Shown piece after piece: positions 34,773-46,738 of a DNA stretch of 64,000 nucleotides. How positions within the stretch are numbered: position 1 is the first letter of the stretch; each line of letters starts with the position of its first letter. Source of the stretch: Sthenelais limicola (lineage: Eukaryota > Annelida > Polychaeta > Phyllodocida > Sigalionidae). The notes under the pieces were generated by a model. That model did no database searches. It saw only the letters and a program-made list of their open reading frames with translations, and had not been told where the DNA came from. Position numbers and translations under genes: made by a program. Where the stretch lies: positions 117,860,013 through 117,924,012 of the forward strand of contig OW804097.1 of assembly GCA_942159475.1 (NCBI GenBank). The letters are read 5' to 3'.

Positions 34773-35345
34773 ATAGTTCATTCATTTGTTAGATATTGAG
34801 AATAGCTTACAAATGGTGCAATAGATTCAGACAAGTTTAGATCAATTTCCAGTTGGTTGGTTTTCTGCTGATGATTCTGAACAAAAGCTTGATAGTTTTG
34901 TGCAGCCGAGACTTAATGAAATTCCACAACGATTGCGCTTGAAACAATTCATTAAATTAAACAACTCAAATATATATATTTTTAAAATGAAAGCCACAAA
35001 TAAACATATTCTGTATCTTACTTAGCTGCTGATTTGAGGAACTGTTAACATGGTTTCCTCATACTATTTTGTACGGCTAAGCATTAATAATTAATGATTA
35101 GAAGCGATCCGCCCAACACAACTATTGCATGATCAATGATCAAGCACTTGAATTAGCATTTTCAATACATATGGAACTACGCAGAATCCACGCGCCAGTG
35201 CGAACCAGGCTCACTCTATATATATACTCTATGCATTCAAAATTAATTAAAATATTGCTATACAGCAAACAATATTTTCTCTGTACAATATTTCCAGTCG
35301 ATGCTGTCAAAATATATTTATCCAGATAACATTAAGGTATTACAA

Positions 35346-35699
35346 GATCTCCTTTTCTAAGACAGTATGAAACAAGAGGATTTATATGTTAAACACTAGG
35401 ACACCTAATAAGTATTTCTATATTTTAAGTTTGATATTTTTATTTTTGAAAAAAACAAAAAAGGTTTGCATTTTTTCTGGATTGGTAATTACCAGTAAAG
35501 TAACTAAATATACTCCATACGAAGGCCTTCAAAATGCAAAGATATATTTAATAAAATGTCCCGAAATTTGTTACATGGATTCATGTAAATATAAGTACTA
35601 AACCCTCTAGAAATCAAAACATTTTAATGAAGACATCTTGTAGAAAATACACATTGAAAAATGTGACTGTGAATGATTTTACTAAAACGCATCACATAT
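35346..35699. mobile_element. MITE family D, copy 8, decayed
   Basis: Internal words AGTATTTCTATATTTTAAGT and ACTCCATACGAAGGCCTTC match other copies; both ends are damaged. Confidence 0.65.
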
Positions 35700-35814
35700 G
35701 GACTTGTGGTGAAAGACGAGGCGATGCGTGGTATCAACCCATGTACGACCGCAAATGAGCATGCAATAGATTATGTACTTGGTTAAAAATAACTCATCAG
35801 TTTAAATTTCCATA

Positions 35815-36052
35815 CATGGGTCAGATTTTCAGAAAATGCACAATTCAACTTCGCCAATCTTCTCAAATAACCCAAATTTCATACGAAAATAAAGTTCAAA
35901 ATATAGTTCAACCTAACCAAACAGATTGCTGGAATCAATGCTATGCCGAATATTCTCGAATTTACCTATTGACCAAATTGCAGCCTAATTTAGCAGAATT
36001 TCCTAAATGTGTACAGCTGCCAATTGTACATTTTCTGAAAATCTGACCCATA
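35815..36052. mobile_element. MITE family A, subfamily a, reversed
   Basis: ATGGGTCAGATTTTCAG start and CTGACCCATA end. Confidence 0.82.
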
Positions 36053-37276
36053 ACGAGATATATCTCGGATGTCTGACGCTTATTGTTTGCCTATAATGTT
36101 GCTGAATTTCTGACTACCCTCATTTTTCCTTAGTGACACATTTCTTAAACCTGTATGTATACCCAAATTGACTCTATCATAACCCCGATAGACATTCCAT
36201 GTGTCGTGCTGAAATCCCTCTCACAAATGACCTCCATAAGCTTATCATACTGCACCGAATCACAAGACAACCTATATTATTATGTTATATGCAAACACAT
36301 AGCATGCCAATGTATTGTACGTCATCTATTTGGTCCCATTTATACTCAGTTTATCAAAGGAACCTTTTATCCTTGATAAAATAGGACGTTTGGTCTATAT
36401 CGTGCCTAAAGTTAAGGACGCGGTACACAAATGACAAAAAGGTATGCGCGAAGATGTACATAGGGGCCCAATTGTGCCAATATATCATTATTCCTTGAAA
36501 GGGAACTCTGGAAATTTCCCTCGGGGTGGAAGGTTCACACAAAAGGCGCAGTAGTCTGTACCTATGTACGCGAGGTATGCTTTTAAAATTCAGTCCCATA
36601 CGGAGATATATATATATTTATATATATATAAAGAAAGGCAGTTTTAAAGAAATGAGAAATGTGCCAAATTTTAGCTATTTTCTAGACTTTTTACTTGTAA
36701 ACATTTTGCTGTTTTTTCTATGGCTATTGAAAGTCTGAAGTACTATAATTAGTATATAACTAAACAAATTTGCATAATTCTTGGCACAGCCTATTAACTT
36801 TATGATTTGTTGGGATTGGAGGCGTTTCTCTTTGACTTTGATGTTTATTGGTGGTTCAATTGCTACATATGAAATCCAAGAGCACGAAGGAAAGTAAACA
36901 CATCGATCCTTAAAATGGGTCAAGGTTGGCGAGGCCTTTATTACCTGTGGCTGTATGGTATACAAATCTCACCTGGGTTTTGCCCCATTTCCTTAATATG
37001 AATCATTCATTGTTTGTTCTAGATGCAAATACCGATTGCCATGGCAAGTCAATTAACTTTGATTTTCCCAATCAACCATCAACCACAGGTACAAATATAG
37101 ATCGAATCTCCCTGCAGGCCCAAATGTATAGCATTCTACTTCAATGTTGAGAAACCAGCCAAACATCTCTGCATGCATGTTTTATAGAGACAATCTAGAG
37201 CAACATATCCAATCATTCCCGAGGAATGTAATGTAATGCTGTGTTATAGAGAGATGAAGAAGGAAAATGATTATTC

Positions 37277-37480
37277 CACTCTAGGGCCAAACCCCCAGAT
37301 CAAATAAGAATGGTATCTCAACCTACTTCACTAATCGGTTTCCTGGCCTATGACTCGGCGTTTTAATGGGAATATAATGACATTTTGCGGTCTTAATAGA
37401 ATTATAATGGCACTTTGCGGTTTGAGGCGAGAGGCTTTCCCTTCGTTTGAAGGGACTCTCTCATGTGTGGGCCTAGACTG
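37277..37480. mobile_element. Dispersed element family F, copy 1
   Basis: Ends CACTCTAGGGCCAAACCC and GGGCCTAGACTG; internal words AATGGGAATATAATGAC and GAGAGGCTTTCCCTTCG. Confidence 0.75.
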
Positions 37481-37864
37481 TGTAATGAAATGCTGTGTAA
37501 TAGAGAGATGAAGAAGGGAAATGACTATTCTGTACAAATGTGGTGAATTGAAAATATACAACATAGCGGCAGTTGAATAGTGAAAATGTACATCTTCTCT
37601 GAAGATCCTGCTACAGAATATTCGCAGGAACCAACGTCTGATTCGCTGGGATGTAGGTTTATTTCCATGTAAAACCAACTAAAAAATAGTGATTTTGTCT
37701 TCTAACTGTAACTGATTGAAATGTATACCAAGGGATATTTACACATGATGCGTACATATATGCAATGATGACATTGTCACCGACTGATTCCAACCGTTCA
37801 AAATAGAATCAAATAATGAATTAAAAACGTCTAGGCCTGTGATTAAATCATACGCACACTGTAT

Positions 37865-38107
37865 ATATGGGTCATATTTTCTGAAATGTACAACTCGCCT
37901 TCATTATTTCTCTCAAATAACCCATATTAAAGACAGAAATTAGCTTCAAAATACAGTTTAACATAACAAAACAGATACTATAAATCAATGCGACACTGAA
38001 TATACTCAGATATACCCGGTATTTTTTCATTTTTCAGCCTAATTTAGCAGAATTTCCTAAATGGGTAGAGCTGACAATTGTACATTTTCTGAAAATCAGA
38101 CCCATAT
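37865..38107. mobile_element. MITE family A, subfamily b, reversed
   Basis: ATGGGTCATATTTTCTG start, CAGACCCATA end. Confidence 0.8.
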
Positions 38108-38523
38108 ATCCCTATATTTCAAAGAAACATGTTGGATGACGTTTCCGCATTACGACGAGAAATGCGGCAGATACGGAATTCCAAAACGTTATCATCATCT
38201 ACTATATCTATACTGTGGTGACCTGAACTGGCGAGATATACAAAAAATACAAGTCACATCCTCAATTGTTTTTTTATTTAACAACATGTGCTATATGTGA
38301 CATCACCTAGTGTATTTCTTAATGTAAAACCAAATGCAAATTCGCTCAAACACTGTCACATATAGGCACCAAGGTCAATTACCAAACCCATCGCAATCAA
38401 TTCCCACAAATCGTTTCTATAACATTTTAATCGCCCTTGTATAACGCAGATATTCGCAGATCATAAATACACATTACATATATAACTAGAACTTTCAGAT
38501 TAATTTTGTGGATAAGATAAGGT

Positions 38524-38765
38524 ATGTGGGTCAGATTTTCTGAAAATGTACAATTCAACTTTGCTAATCTTCTCAAATAACCCAAATTTCAGACGAAAAT
38601 AAAGTTCAAAATACAGTTCAACCTAACCAAACATATTGCTAGAATCAATGCAATGCCAAATATACTCGAATTTACTTAGTATTGGCTAAATTTCAGCTTA
38701 ATTTAGCAGAATTTACTAAATGTGTACAGCTGCCAATTGTACATTTTCTGAAAATCTGACCCATA
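38524..38765. mobile_element. MITE family A, subfamily a, reversed
   Basis: GTGGGTCAGATTTTCTG start, CTGACCCATA end. Confidence 0.82.
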
Positions 38766-38913
38766 TATAGATAACCGAGTGGTGTCCTGCATGGACTAGG
38801 AACCTATTGTTATACGTGGCGTATAACACTATATTTTTTTTTTTTATTTTAACAAAATTTTATTGACTGAATTTTCACAAAGTGATATGTCTCATTCGTC
38901 ATGAAAATCTAAT

Positions 38914-39157
38914 AATGTGGATCAGATTTTCAGAAAATGTACAATTGGCAGCGGTACACATTTAGTAAATTCTGCTAAATTAGGCTGCAATTTGGTCAAT
39001 ACTAGGTAAATTCGGGAATATTCGGCATTGCATTGATTCTAGCAATCTGTTTGGCTAGGTTGAACTGTATTTTGAACTTTATTTTCGTCTGAAATTTGGG
39101 TTATTGGAGAAAATTGGTGAAGGTGAATTGTACATTTTCTGAAAATCTGACCCATAT
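38914..39157. mobile_element. MITE family A, subfamily a
   Basis: GTGGATCAGATTTTCAG start, CTGACCCATA end; opposite in orientation to the copy 150 bp upstream. Confidence 0.8.
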
Positions 39158-39519
39158 ATTGAAGAGGAAGAAATATCTTGAATGTTGCAGGTATATTTCT
39201 GCCTCTCCCTGATTGGACAGGAGTATGTCCAATCACAGACCTCAATCAAGCAGTTAACCTTTGGTCTGCGTGCAGGCAGGAGGTAGGAGAAAAATGAAAA
39301 TTCTATGTATAAGGGGCATATGTCACAATAGATTATAACACTATTATTATGATATCTCCTTCCCCTGAACTAACATGACGCCGGAACCAGAATCCACAAT
39401 GCACATCCTGTTTGTTGGTTGAATAGGACGTGTACTTCATTGGCTCGGAATAATATCATATCTGTTAGGACTGGGACTCTAAATTATATATTATGAGCAA
39501 AATAAATGGACATATATAT

Positions 39520-39930
39520 GTGATGTGTTCCAGGAAAATGAGTCATAAGTCGCAAAATTGATATTTTCCAAAGTGTTTTTCCCACAAGATCTCTTTATTG
39601 AAATGCTCTGATTTTTTAGAAGGTTCAGCACTTATAGGCATATGAATGCATGTAGCGGATTTCGGGACATTGTATTAAATACATCCTTGCATTTTGAAGG
39701 CCTTTGTATGGAGTATATTAAGTTACTTTACTCGTAATTTACCCATCCAGAAACATTGCAAACTTATTTTTCAAAAATAAAAATATCAAACTTTAGAAAT
39801 AGAAATACTTATTAGGTGTCCTAGTGTTTATTATCATTGGAATCAGCTTGATCTCCTCTTTTCAAATATGGTGATATCTCAAAATCCATATTTTGCTACT
39901 TATGACTCATTTTCCTAAAACGGATCACAA
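39520..39930. mobile_element. MITE family D, copy 9
   Basis: CCAGGAAAATGAGTCATAAG start and complementary end. Confidence 0.8.
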
Positions 39931-40763
39931 ATGTACATATATATGCATGCAGCTATATGCTTTTAGTATAATCATTATCGAGTATGTTTTCAATCACAAA
40001 CAACAATGATACCAAACCCATCAAGACCCCAAACAGTCTAAGCTCAGGGCCTCTCAGATCAGATAAGAATTTTCAGATTTTTTTTAAAAGATTTTATTTA
40101 TACTTGGTTTGCAGACTCCCCTTTTCGGGGTTAGTTCTGTCGGGCCAAGATAATGTGGAGATATGATACAATAATTTTCCTTGGCATGTTAGTGATTAGA
40201 CGCCTACTGCACTAATGGCTTTCCTGACCTTGGCGTTCTAATGGGAATGGGATTCTAATGGCATTTTGAGGTTTGGAGCGAGAGGCTTTCCCTCAGTTTG
40301 GAGGGACTATATTTAGACTGAATCTAGACTGAGGCGGTTGTCCTTGGTCTATGAAGTAAGGGATATAAGGGGTATACTAAATGTGTTATTGAAAAATACT
40401 AACGAATAAGAGTAAAGTCGTAATTGAGTCATAATCGGTGATAATATTCATTCATCACAGAATAACCATTAATCACAAATAAAAGATGGAGCGACTATAC
40501 AATGCAAACATTTTAAAATATATTTCTTTTATTGTCACAAATTTATGATTGTCACCGTCATTACATCGAAGGAATCGACCTCAGATTCTGAAGTTCTGAT
40601 ATTTATTGCAGAAGATCCACCAGAACTGACTAGCATTGATACATTATATATAATACAGACGTTTGTTACATAGTCAGGTCCGATGTTCTAGCGACAATAT
40701 CATGGAATTATTTGCGAAAAAGATGACTCGATGTTGTACGTGGTGTGCATCAGCGTATCCCCA

Positions 40764-41007
40764 TATGGGTCAGAATTTTAGAAAATGTACAATTCGCCTT
40801 CACCAATCCTCTCAAACAACCCACATGTAAGACAAAAATGAGCTTCAAAATGCAGTTTAACATAACAGAACTGATACTTTAAATTAATGCGATACCACAT
40901 TTACTCAGATATACCAGGTATTCTTCATTTTTCAGCTTAATTTAGGAGAATTTCCTAAATGTGTAGAGCTGCCAATTGTACATCTTCTGAAGATCTGACT
41001 CATATAT
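40764..41007. mobile_element. MITE family A, subfamily b, reversed
   Basis: ATGGGTCAGAATTTTAG start, CTGACTCATA end. Confidence 0.8.
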
Positions 41008-41526
41008 GATACACAAGGCTGTTCAAATCATAGATTATTTTTCAATTTCTTTTTTATATTTAACGAAGTCAATTGAAGTCAACGTGCTTCCTTTTATGAA
41101 AATAATAAATACATTCATCGATGTGGTTTGATATCCATAGTACCAAATTTGGAGGCAGTTTTATTTATACTTTACCACTCAATTAAACAATATGAATGTT
41201 GAGATATGAAAGTAATCGTTTGTAGATAAGGTAAATTTTATATCATAAATTTATATTTAAATTTATTACATAAGGTAAATTTTATATCATTCAAACTGAA
41301 TGTTGTAAAATAGTAAATCGGTACGCTAGAAAAACACTAGATCTATACATGTTCACAAATCAAAAATCAAATCGGGTAAGAATGTGGCCCAACAATTATG
41401 CAATGAATGTAAGTCACTTGGATTCGCCAACGAATTTAATGGCTTCCTCACTTCCACGTTTATGAATTATATTGGCTCTCCCTCGCCGCTTTTGTCCCTT
41501 TAAAAGTTCCATAGTTTATGCGGCCA

Positions 41527-41816
41527 GTAGGGGAGTTGCATATCTCACTGCGCATGTCTGTCACAGTGCATGCTGGAACGGATTCAGTTCAAGTCTAACA
41601 TACAAATAATTATGTGGTAACATTTTAATCAAAAATTGCAAAATTGTTTTCACCAATATCATAGCTTGTATGGATGATCTATGAAAACCAAATGCATGTT
41701 GGGAAAGATGAAGTCAAGTGTAATGAAAACATCTTTAAATTGTATACTGTACCATTACTCCCATAATTCCATGCGAATCAAGATTCAAAATGGCGGCTAT
41801 GCAACTCCCCTATTGC
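41527..41816. mobile_element. MITE family E, copy 3, reversed
   Basis: TAGGGGAGTTGCATATCTC start and GGCTATGCAACTCCCCTATT end; opposite orientation to copies 1 and 2. Confidence 0.78.
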
Positions 41817-41854
41817 TACAGATTCATAATGATTCACATGTACATGCACTTTTC

Positions 41855-41896
41855 ATCACTCCCTCCCTCCCTCCCTCCCTTCCTCCCACCCTCCCT
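41855..41896. repeat. (CTCC)n microsatellite
   Basis: About ten imperfect CTCC or CCCT units, just beyond the stop codon of the secreted-protein gene. Confidence 0.75.
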
Positions 41897-42036
41897 TAGT
41901 GAATTTTACACTGGTTTGAAACAGTCAAATGTACTAAACATGATTATGCAAGGCTGGGTCTGTATGGTATTACTTTACAGATGTCTGATTTTGTATATAG
42001 TGCCCATGAAAAATTATATACATCCGCTATATGGAT

Positions 42037-42303
42037 TTAAAGGAAAAGTTGTTTGACGATAGTGAATGTAAAGAGTGTAGACAATGTGGTCAAAGGCAGG
42101 CTCATCTTCGTCGCATGTCCGTCACTACTGTCTTCAAAAATGCCTTCTTTGAGCTCCTGCTCAGCATCTTCTTCCGTTAGTGCTTCGATATTTGAAATGA
42201 CAACTGGATCCAGGGCGATGACGCTACCGATGGGACAATCCATCTTGTACAAATTACCTTCACCCTCAAGTGCCATATCTTTGGCAGCACCATCGACTAT
42301 GCA
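42037..42303 (-). CDS. Exon 2 of the unrecognised secreted protein
   Basis: Acceptor CATTTCAG, phase 0. Starts CIVDGAAKDM, contains KMDCPIGSVIALDP, an acidic stretch (TEEDAEQELKEG) and a hydrophobic end (LPLTTLSTLFTFTIV) before TAA. It also holds an internal GAAG|GTAATT donor at 42256-42257. Confidence 0.75.
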   Translation of the reverse strand, partial: CIVDGAAKDMALEGEGNLYKMDCPIGSVIALDPVVISNIEALTEEDAEQELKEGIFEDSSDGHATKMSLPLTTLSTLFTFTIVKQLFL

Positions 42304-44184
42304 CTGAAATGAGGAACATACACACGCACTTAATATGGATTAAAGAGAAGGTTATAGATTCGCACGTACTGGGTAAAGAAATAAAGGGAGTGCTTCCGAT
42401 TTATCTACCTGAAAACTAGGTAGGTGTGTGTGTGTGGGGGGGGGGGGGGTAGTAACTTTTTTTTTTATAGTTTGTATTGAGGTTCCTCGATGCTTCTATA
42501 ATTAGCCAAGTGACACCTGAATTCTAGCACCGGTGGCGGGAGCTGCTAGGAAGCCAGCCACTCTACTCGACCATGGTTTGAAACGGTCGTGATAAAGGGA
42601 GCTGAAAATCTATATAAAATAGATTTATATAAAAGAATGTGCCTTTTAACGGTTCCTGGTTATGAAAACTTGTTTTTCTGCTTCTATTAGCTTTTTTGGT
42701 AAAAAACAAATCACGCCCCAACATAAATTAGGCATGATAAAACATTGTCTGGGTACGGTATGTTTTTATAGGTGGGGGGGCGAGGGGGGGACGAGGGGGG
42801 AGCGAGGGGGGGGCGAGGGGGGGGCGAGGGGGGGGGGGGCGAGGGGGGGGGGGGTAAATGTGAAACACACCTATTTGTGTTTGGCTTTTGTTTTTGAATT
42901 GAGATTTAAAGATAGTAGATGCAACAATTTTGGTTTGTGCCTCGAGTGTGGTTGAGTTAAATGGAAAATGGCGGATCTCCCAACTTCCCTAATTTGATTT
43001 GTCACACATCCAGAAGTGAAACTAACACTAACAGAGGCAGCAGTCAAAGTATGTTAGTGAGCAAACTCGAGAACAATTGAATATCAACATAATATATATA
43101 TTGCTATATATTGCATAAACGATTAAAACTGTTGGACTCTATGAACCTATTCGAGTTTGAATGAGTACTTATGGAAGCTATATGGACATGTACTATATTA
43201 AGCTAGAATATTCGACAGATTCAAAATACCATTTTGCTTAAATGAAGATAAAATAATTTGTGAAGACGCCCTTACCTTGGGAGTATCTCCGAAATTGAGT
43301 CCCGATCCTCCGGCCTGTTTGCGTTTGCCTGAACAATTGCCTGAACACTTGGTCTTATCCTTGTTTCCTATATCGATCACCATATTCATACGGACCTTCT
43401 TGAGTTCATCACACGAAACGGAACTGTCGCATTGGAAGTTGGAGAACTTAGCGGACCACTTGATTGTTCCTGCCTCAAGATCGACATCTTGTCCATTGAG
43501 ACTGACGGTAGTATCTTCATTCAGCACGTAGATCCTTACGCAGAAATCGGCTGTTAGTGATGAATTACCGGTTGCGAAAGGTCCACACACTTCATAGACG
43601 GTTGCATCAACCAAAGTGTTGTTGGTGTTCTTTAATTGGGTATTAGCCACCCCACAAGCTCCTGTAAACGCTCCCTTGGCAGTCAGAGTTGCAGCTGAGT
43701 TCCCATCGGCCTTGAGCATTTGGATGTTGTTCGGTTTGATAATGGTAATTTTGCTGAGCTTTAATCTCTTTACTAGGGATATGAACTTTCCTCTTCCAGG
43801 GTTGCAAACCTTTCCACGTTTAGGCTTATCCTCGCCGCCCTTGCCGCCCTTGCCGCCCTTGCCGGCACCCTTGCCGCCCTTGCCGGCACCCTTGCCGTCT
43901 TCATCTTCGGCGTCCCTCTTCCTTCTTGTATCAGTGCTCCTATCGTTGGTCGCGCCGTCTCCTCCTTTTCCCTTCTTACCCTTACGAATTTTAACACTGC
44001 CATCTTCTTCTAGCTTCAATGCAAAGGCAAATACTTTGCGATTTGATTGAACGACAAACTCATCGGTTTCCTTGCTGCAAGTGGCGGCGCACTGTTCTTC
44101 CGACGGAGCTGCAGAAGTCGTAGAAATATAGATCGCTGCCACATAAAGGCAGGACAGTGAAATGATAAGGTACGTCGAAGACAT
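42037..44184 (-). CDS. Unrecognised secreted Lys/Gly-rich protein, two exons, possible GPI anchor
   Basis: Exons 43276-44184 (303 codons, phase 0 out) and 42037-42303 (88 codons plus stop) give 391 aa. Residues 1-25 look like a signal peptide (hydrophobic core, cut near TSA|A). Residues 65-125 are Lys/Gly-rich low complexity with a basic RRKR at 87-90, a possible furin-type site, and an acidic DAEDED after it. Residues 127-285 contain C127, C177, C200, C215, C252, C258, C280 and C284, with N-glycosylation motifs at N188, N207 and N283. The last ~20 residues are hydrophobic after an SSDG stretch, as in a GPI-attachment signal. Seen: TATA box upstream and clean splice sites. No family is recognised. 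Alternatives: soluble matrix protein, or the N-terminal part of the EGF gene by an alternative donor. Confidence 0.75.
42771..42856. repeat. G-run tract in the intron of the secreted-protein gene
   Basis: At least eight runs of five or more G, separated by CGA or similar, on the plus strand. The transcript of the minus-strand gene is C-rich here. Confidence 0.85.
43276..44184 (-). CDS. Exon 1 of the unrecognised secreted protein
   Basis: Starts with ATG at 44182-44184, followed at once by a signal-peptide-like segment. Ends GDTPK with donor CCAAG|GTAAGG, phase 0. Reading on past the donor gives 25 more codons before a stop. The Lys/Gly part (GKGAGKGGKGAGKGGKGG) is built from repeats at DNA level and is probably length-variable. 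Confidence 0.8.
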
Positions 44185-44379
44185 GATGATGTCGTTTTAC
44201 TACCTTCTCCCAACAATATAGGTTAATTGCAGTATGTGATAGATCTATAGGCTCTATCTCTCCCTCTGTCTGATCACTCCTTGAAGCTAATAGTGAATCC
44301 TTAATGTGTGCAGATGCGTACGATGTATCGACAACTGTAGTCCCGCCGATTCTGTGGCTCCTCTCACCAGTCCGTGCGC

Positions 44380-44387
44380 TTATATAT
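44380..44387 (-). promoter_or_regulatory. TATA box of the secreted-protein gene
   Basis: TATATAAG on the minus strand, about 195 bases upstream of the ATG, in locally GC-richer sequence. A start of transcription some 25-30 bases downstream would leave a 5' leader of about 170 nt. This supports an independent transcription unit here. Confidence 0.6.
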
Positions 44388-44672
44388 CCGTCTCTCTCGG
44401 ACGCCCCCTCCCATATTAGCCTACCGCGATCCCACACCTGACTGAGGAGAGAGACCAGTGGAGCGTATCCAGAATTTCCTAGAAGGGCGGCTGGCGGTGT
44501 CATATGAAAGCTATGTGGGCAGATCGAGTCATGCACGCATATCGTGTGTTATTGTGAGTCAGCAGGTGTTTATATTTGTTTTCATCAACCCATAGAGTGT
44601 ATCTAAGATAGAGTTGTTGAAATTATTCTGCGGAAGATCATGATTGAGGATAGATAGTGCAGGGCGTTGACG

Positions 44673-44918
44673 TATGTGTGTCAGATTTTCAGAAAATGTA
44701 CAATTGGCAGCTCTACACATTTTAGGAAATTTGTCTAAATTAGGCTCAAAATTGATGAATACCAGGTATATCTGAGTTTATTTTATATCGCATGGATTTA
44801 AAGTATCTGTTATGTTATGTTAAACTGCATTTTGAAGCTCCTTTTTGTCTTAAATATGGGTTATTTGAGAAGATTGGTGAAGACGAATTGTACATTATCT
44901 GAAGATCTGACCCATGTA
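44673..44918. mobile_element. MITE family A, subfamily b
   Basis: GTGTGTCAGATTTTCAG start, CTGACCCATG end. Lies about 290 bp upstream of the TATA box of the secreted-protein gene. Confidence 0.8.
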
Positions 44919-45216
44919 CTCGGATTTTAAGGATATGTAAGGGGGTCACCGGAATGTCTGTATATGGTCATGAATTGTTGATTGCCTTTTTGCAGGATAT
45001 ATGTCAGTGCTTTGCCGTGTCTTTAGCAAATTCTTTTTAGCTCAAGTCTATCAGATTTTTGCAAAATATTAAAAAGATGCGTGTCGATCGATCTATTAAT
45101 AATCGGGTGTTCTAGATGGATACAGGAAAACTGTGCCGGTGTATTTCTGGCAATTCTATCTCATTGTTACGACAGATCGACTGGGGCTGTTGTATAAGCC
45201 AAGGGAAGGTATTTTT

Positions 45217-45420
45217 CACTCTGGGTCCAAACCCTTAAATCAGATAAGAATGGTATGTCAGGTTACCTCACTAATCGGTTTCTTGTCCTAGATATCGGCG
45301 TTTTAATGGGAATATAATTACATTTTGCGGTCTAAATGGAATTATAATGACTCCTTGCGGTTTGAGGCGAGAGTCTTTCCCTTCATTTGAAGGGATTCTC
45401 TCAAGTTTGGGCCTAGACTG
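45217..45420. mobile_element. Dispersed element family F, copy 2
   Basis: CACTCTGGGTCCAAACCC start, GGGCCTAGACTG end. Confidence 0.75.
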
Positions 45421-45525
45421 TTTTGTGGGGGTATTCCTTCACCTGTAGGAAGGGAATGAATCCTTCCTTCCTACGTGAAGTTCACAGCTGGTAGGTAGCC
45501 TATGTAATACGCACAATGGTAGGTA

Positions 45526-45729
45526 CACTCTAGGTCCAAACCCTCAGATCAGATAAGAATGGTATGTCAGCCTACTTCGCTAATCGGTTTTCTGGCCTAG
45601 GACTCGGCGTTTTAATGGGAATATAATGACATTTTGCGGTCTTAATGGAATTATAATGGCACGTTACGGTTTGGGGCGAGAGGCGTTCCCTTCATTTGAA
45701 GGGACTCTCTAAACTTTGGGCCTAGACTG
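45526..45729. mobile_element. Dispersed element family F, copy 3
   Basis: CACTCTAGGTCCAAACCC start. Direct repeat of copy 2. Both sit inside a wider inverted repeat whose outer words are TTGTATAAGCCAAGGGAA (45189) and its near-complement near 45810. Confidence 0.75.
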
Positions 45730-46149
45730 GGTAGACATTGTTATTCCTGCCCACCGAGGGAGAGGAAAGGTGTAGAAATTCACAGACATAATTTCCCTTT
45801 CCTTAGCTTATACAACAGGCCCCTGAGTGTCGGAGTAGGCTCCCCATTCAAATACTGGGCGTGACGATACTAAGCAAAGAGTTAGTTTGACCTCACCCAG
45901 GTCAGAGGCATCACATGCCTGATGACTGACCATCGTATGATACAATATGAAGGTAGAAATACCAATCGCTTGTGACAAAGGAAGCAAATTAAAGCTGGAT
46001 TGAGAGTTAAATCGGCTATTTTTCTCAATTCTTTTTTTCTAACGCTGCAGGTAGAATGAAAGATTTAAATACTGCAAATGGAAGAGAGTATTTCCTGTGT
46101 TTCAGGAATTCATGGCTTTTTCTATTTATAGAAATCATTATTATTGTAT

Positions 46150-46662
46150 TTGTGATCCGTTTTAGGAAAATGAGTCATAAGTCGCAAAATATGGATTTTG
46201 AGATCACTATATTTGAAAAGAGGAGATCAAGCTGGTTCCAATGATAGTAAACACTAGGACACCTAATAAGTATTTCTATATTTTAAGTTTGATATTTTTA
46301 TTTTTGAAAAAACAAGTTTGCAATGCAATTACCAGTAAAGTAACTTAATATACTCCATACGAAGGCCTTCAAAACGCAAGGATATCTTTAATACAATGTC
46401 CCCGAAATTTGTTACATGGATTCATGTGACTATAAGTACTAAACCCTCTATAGAGGGTTTAGTACTCATAGTCACATGTCTACAAGTCACATTTCTACAA
46501 GAGTCACATTTCACATAGTCACATTTCTACAAGATTTCTTCATTAAAATGTTCTGATTTCTACAGAAATCAGAACATTTTAATGAAGAGATCTTGTAGAA
46601 AATACACATTGAAAAATGTCAATTTTGCGACTTGTGACTCATTTTATTGAAACACATCACAT
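46150..46662. mobile_element. MITE family D, copy 10, with internal inverted duplication
   Basis: GTTTTAGGAAAATGAGTCAT start and complementary end. The middle has an added palindrome around TAAACCCTCTATAGAGGGTT and repeated CACATTTCTACAAG words. Confidence 0.75.
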
Positions 46663-46738
46663 TTCGTTTCTACAGAGGCACATGGGATGAATTATTAATA
46701 GTGCCAATTAATAACCTGTCGGCCTCTTTATAGGTAAT

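Larger units (their letters stand above)
33921..42036. other. Eight kilobases with no exon found
   Basis: Lies between the first EGF exon seen and the end of the secreted-protein gene. It holds at least six family A MITEs, two family D copies and one each of families E and F, with AT-rich unique sequence between them. If the EGF gene has its own first exon here, it is short and not visible by frame alone. Confidence 0.5.

Noticed and set aside
41160..41270. AATAAA-type poly(A) signals for the secreted-protein gene
   Set aside because: They lie about 770-880 bp beyond the stop in AT-rich DNA, with a MITE between, so the assignment would be guesswork.
43616..44050. 144-codon plus-strand frame opposite exon 1 of the secreted-protein gene
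   Set aside because: Shadow of the Lys/Gly-rich coding strand; no start context or signal of its own.
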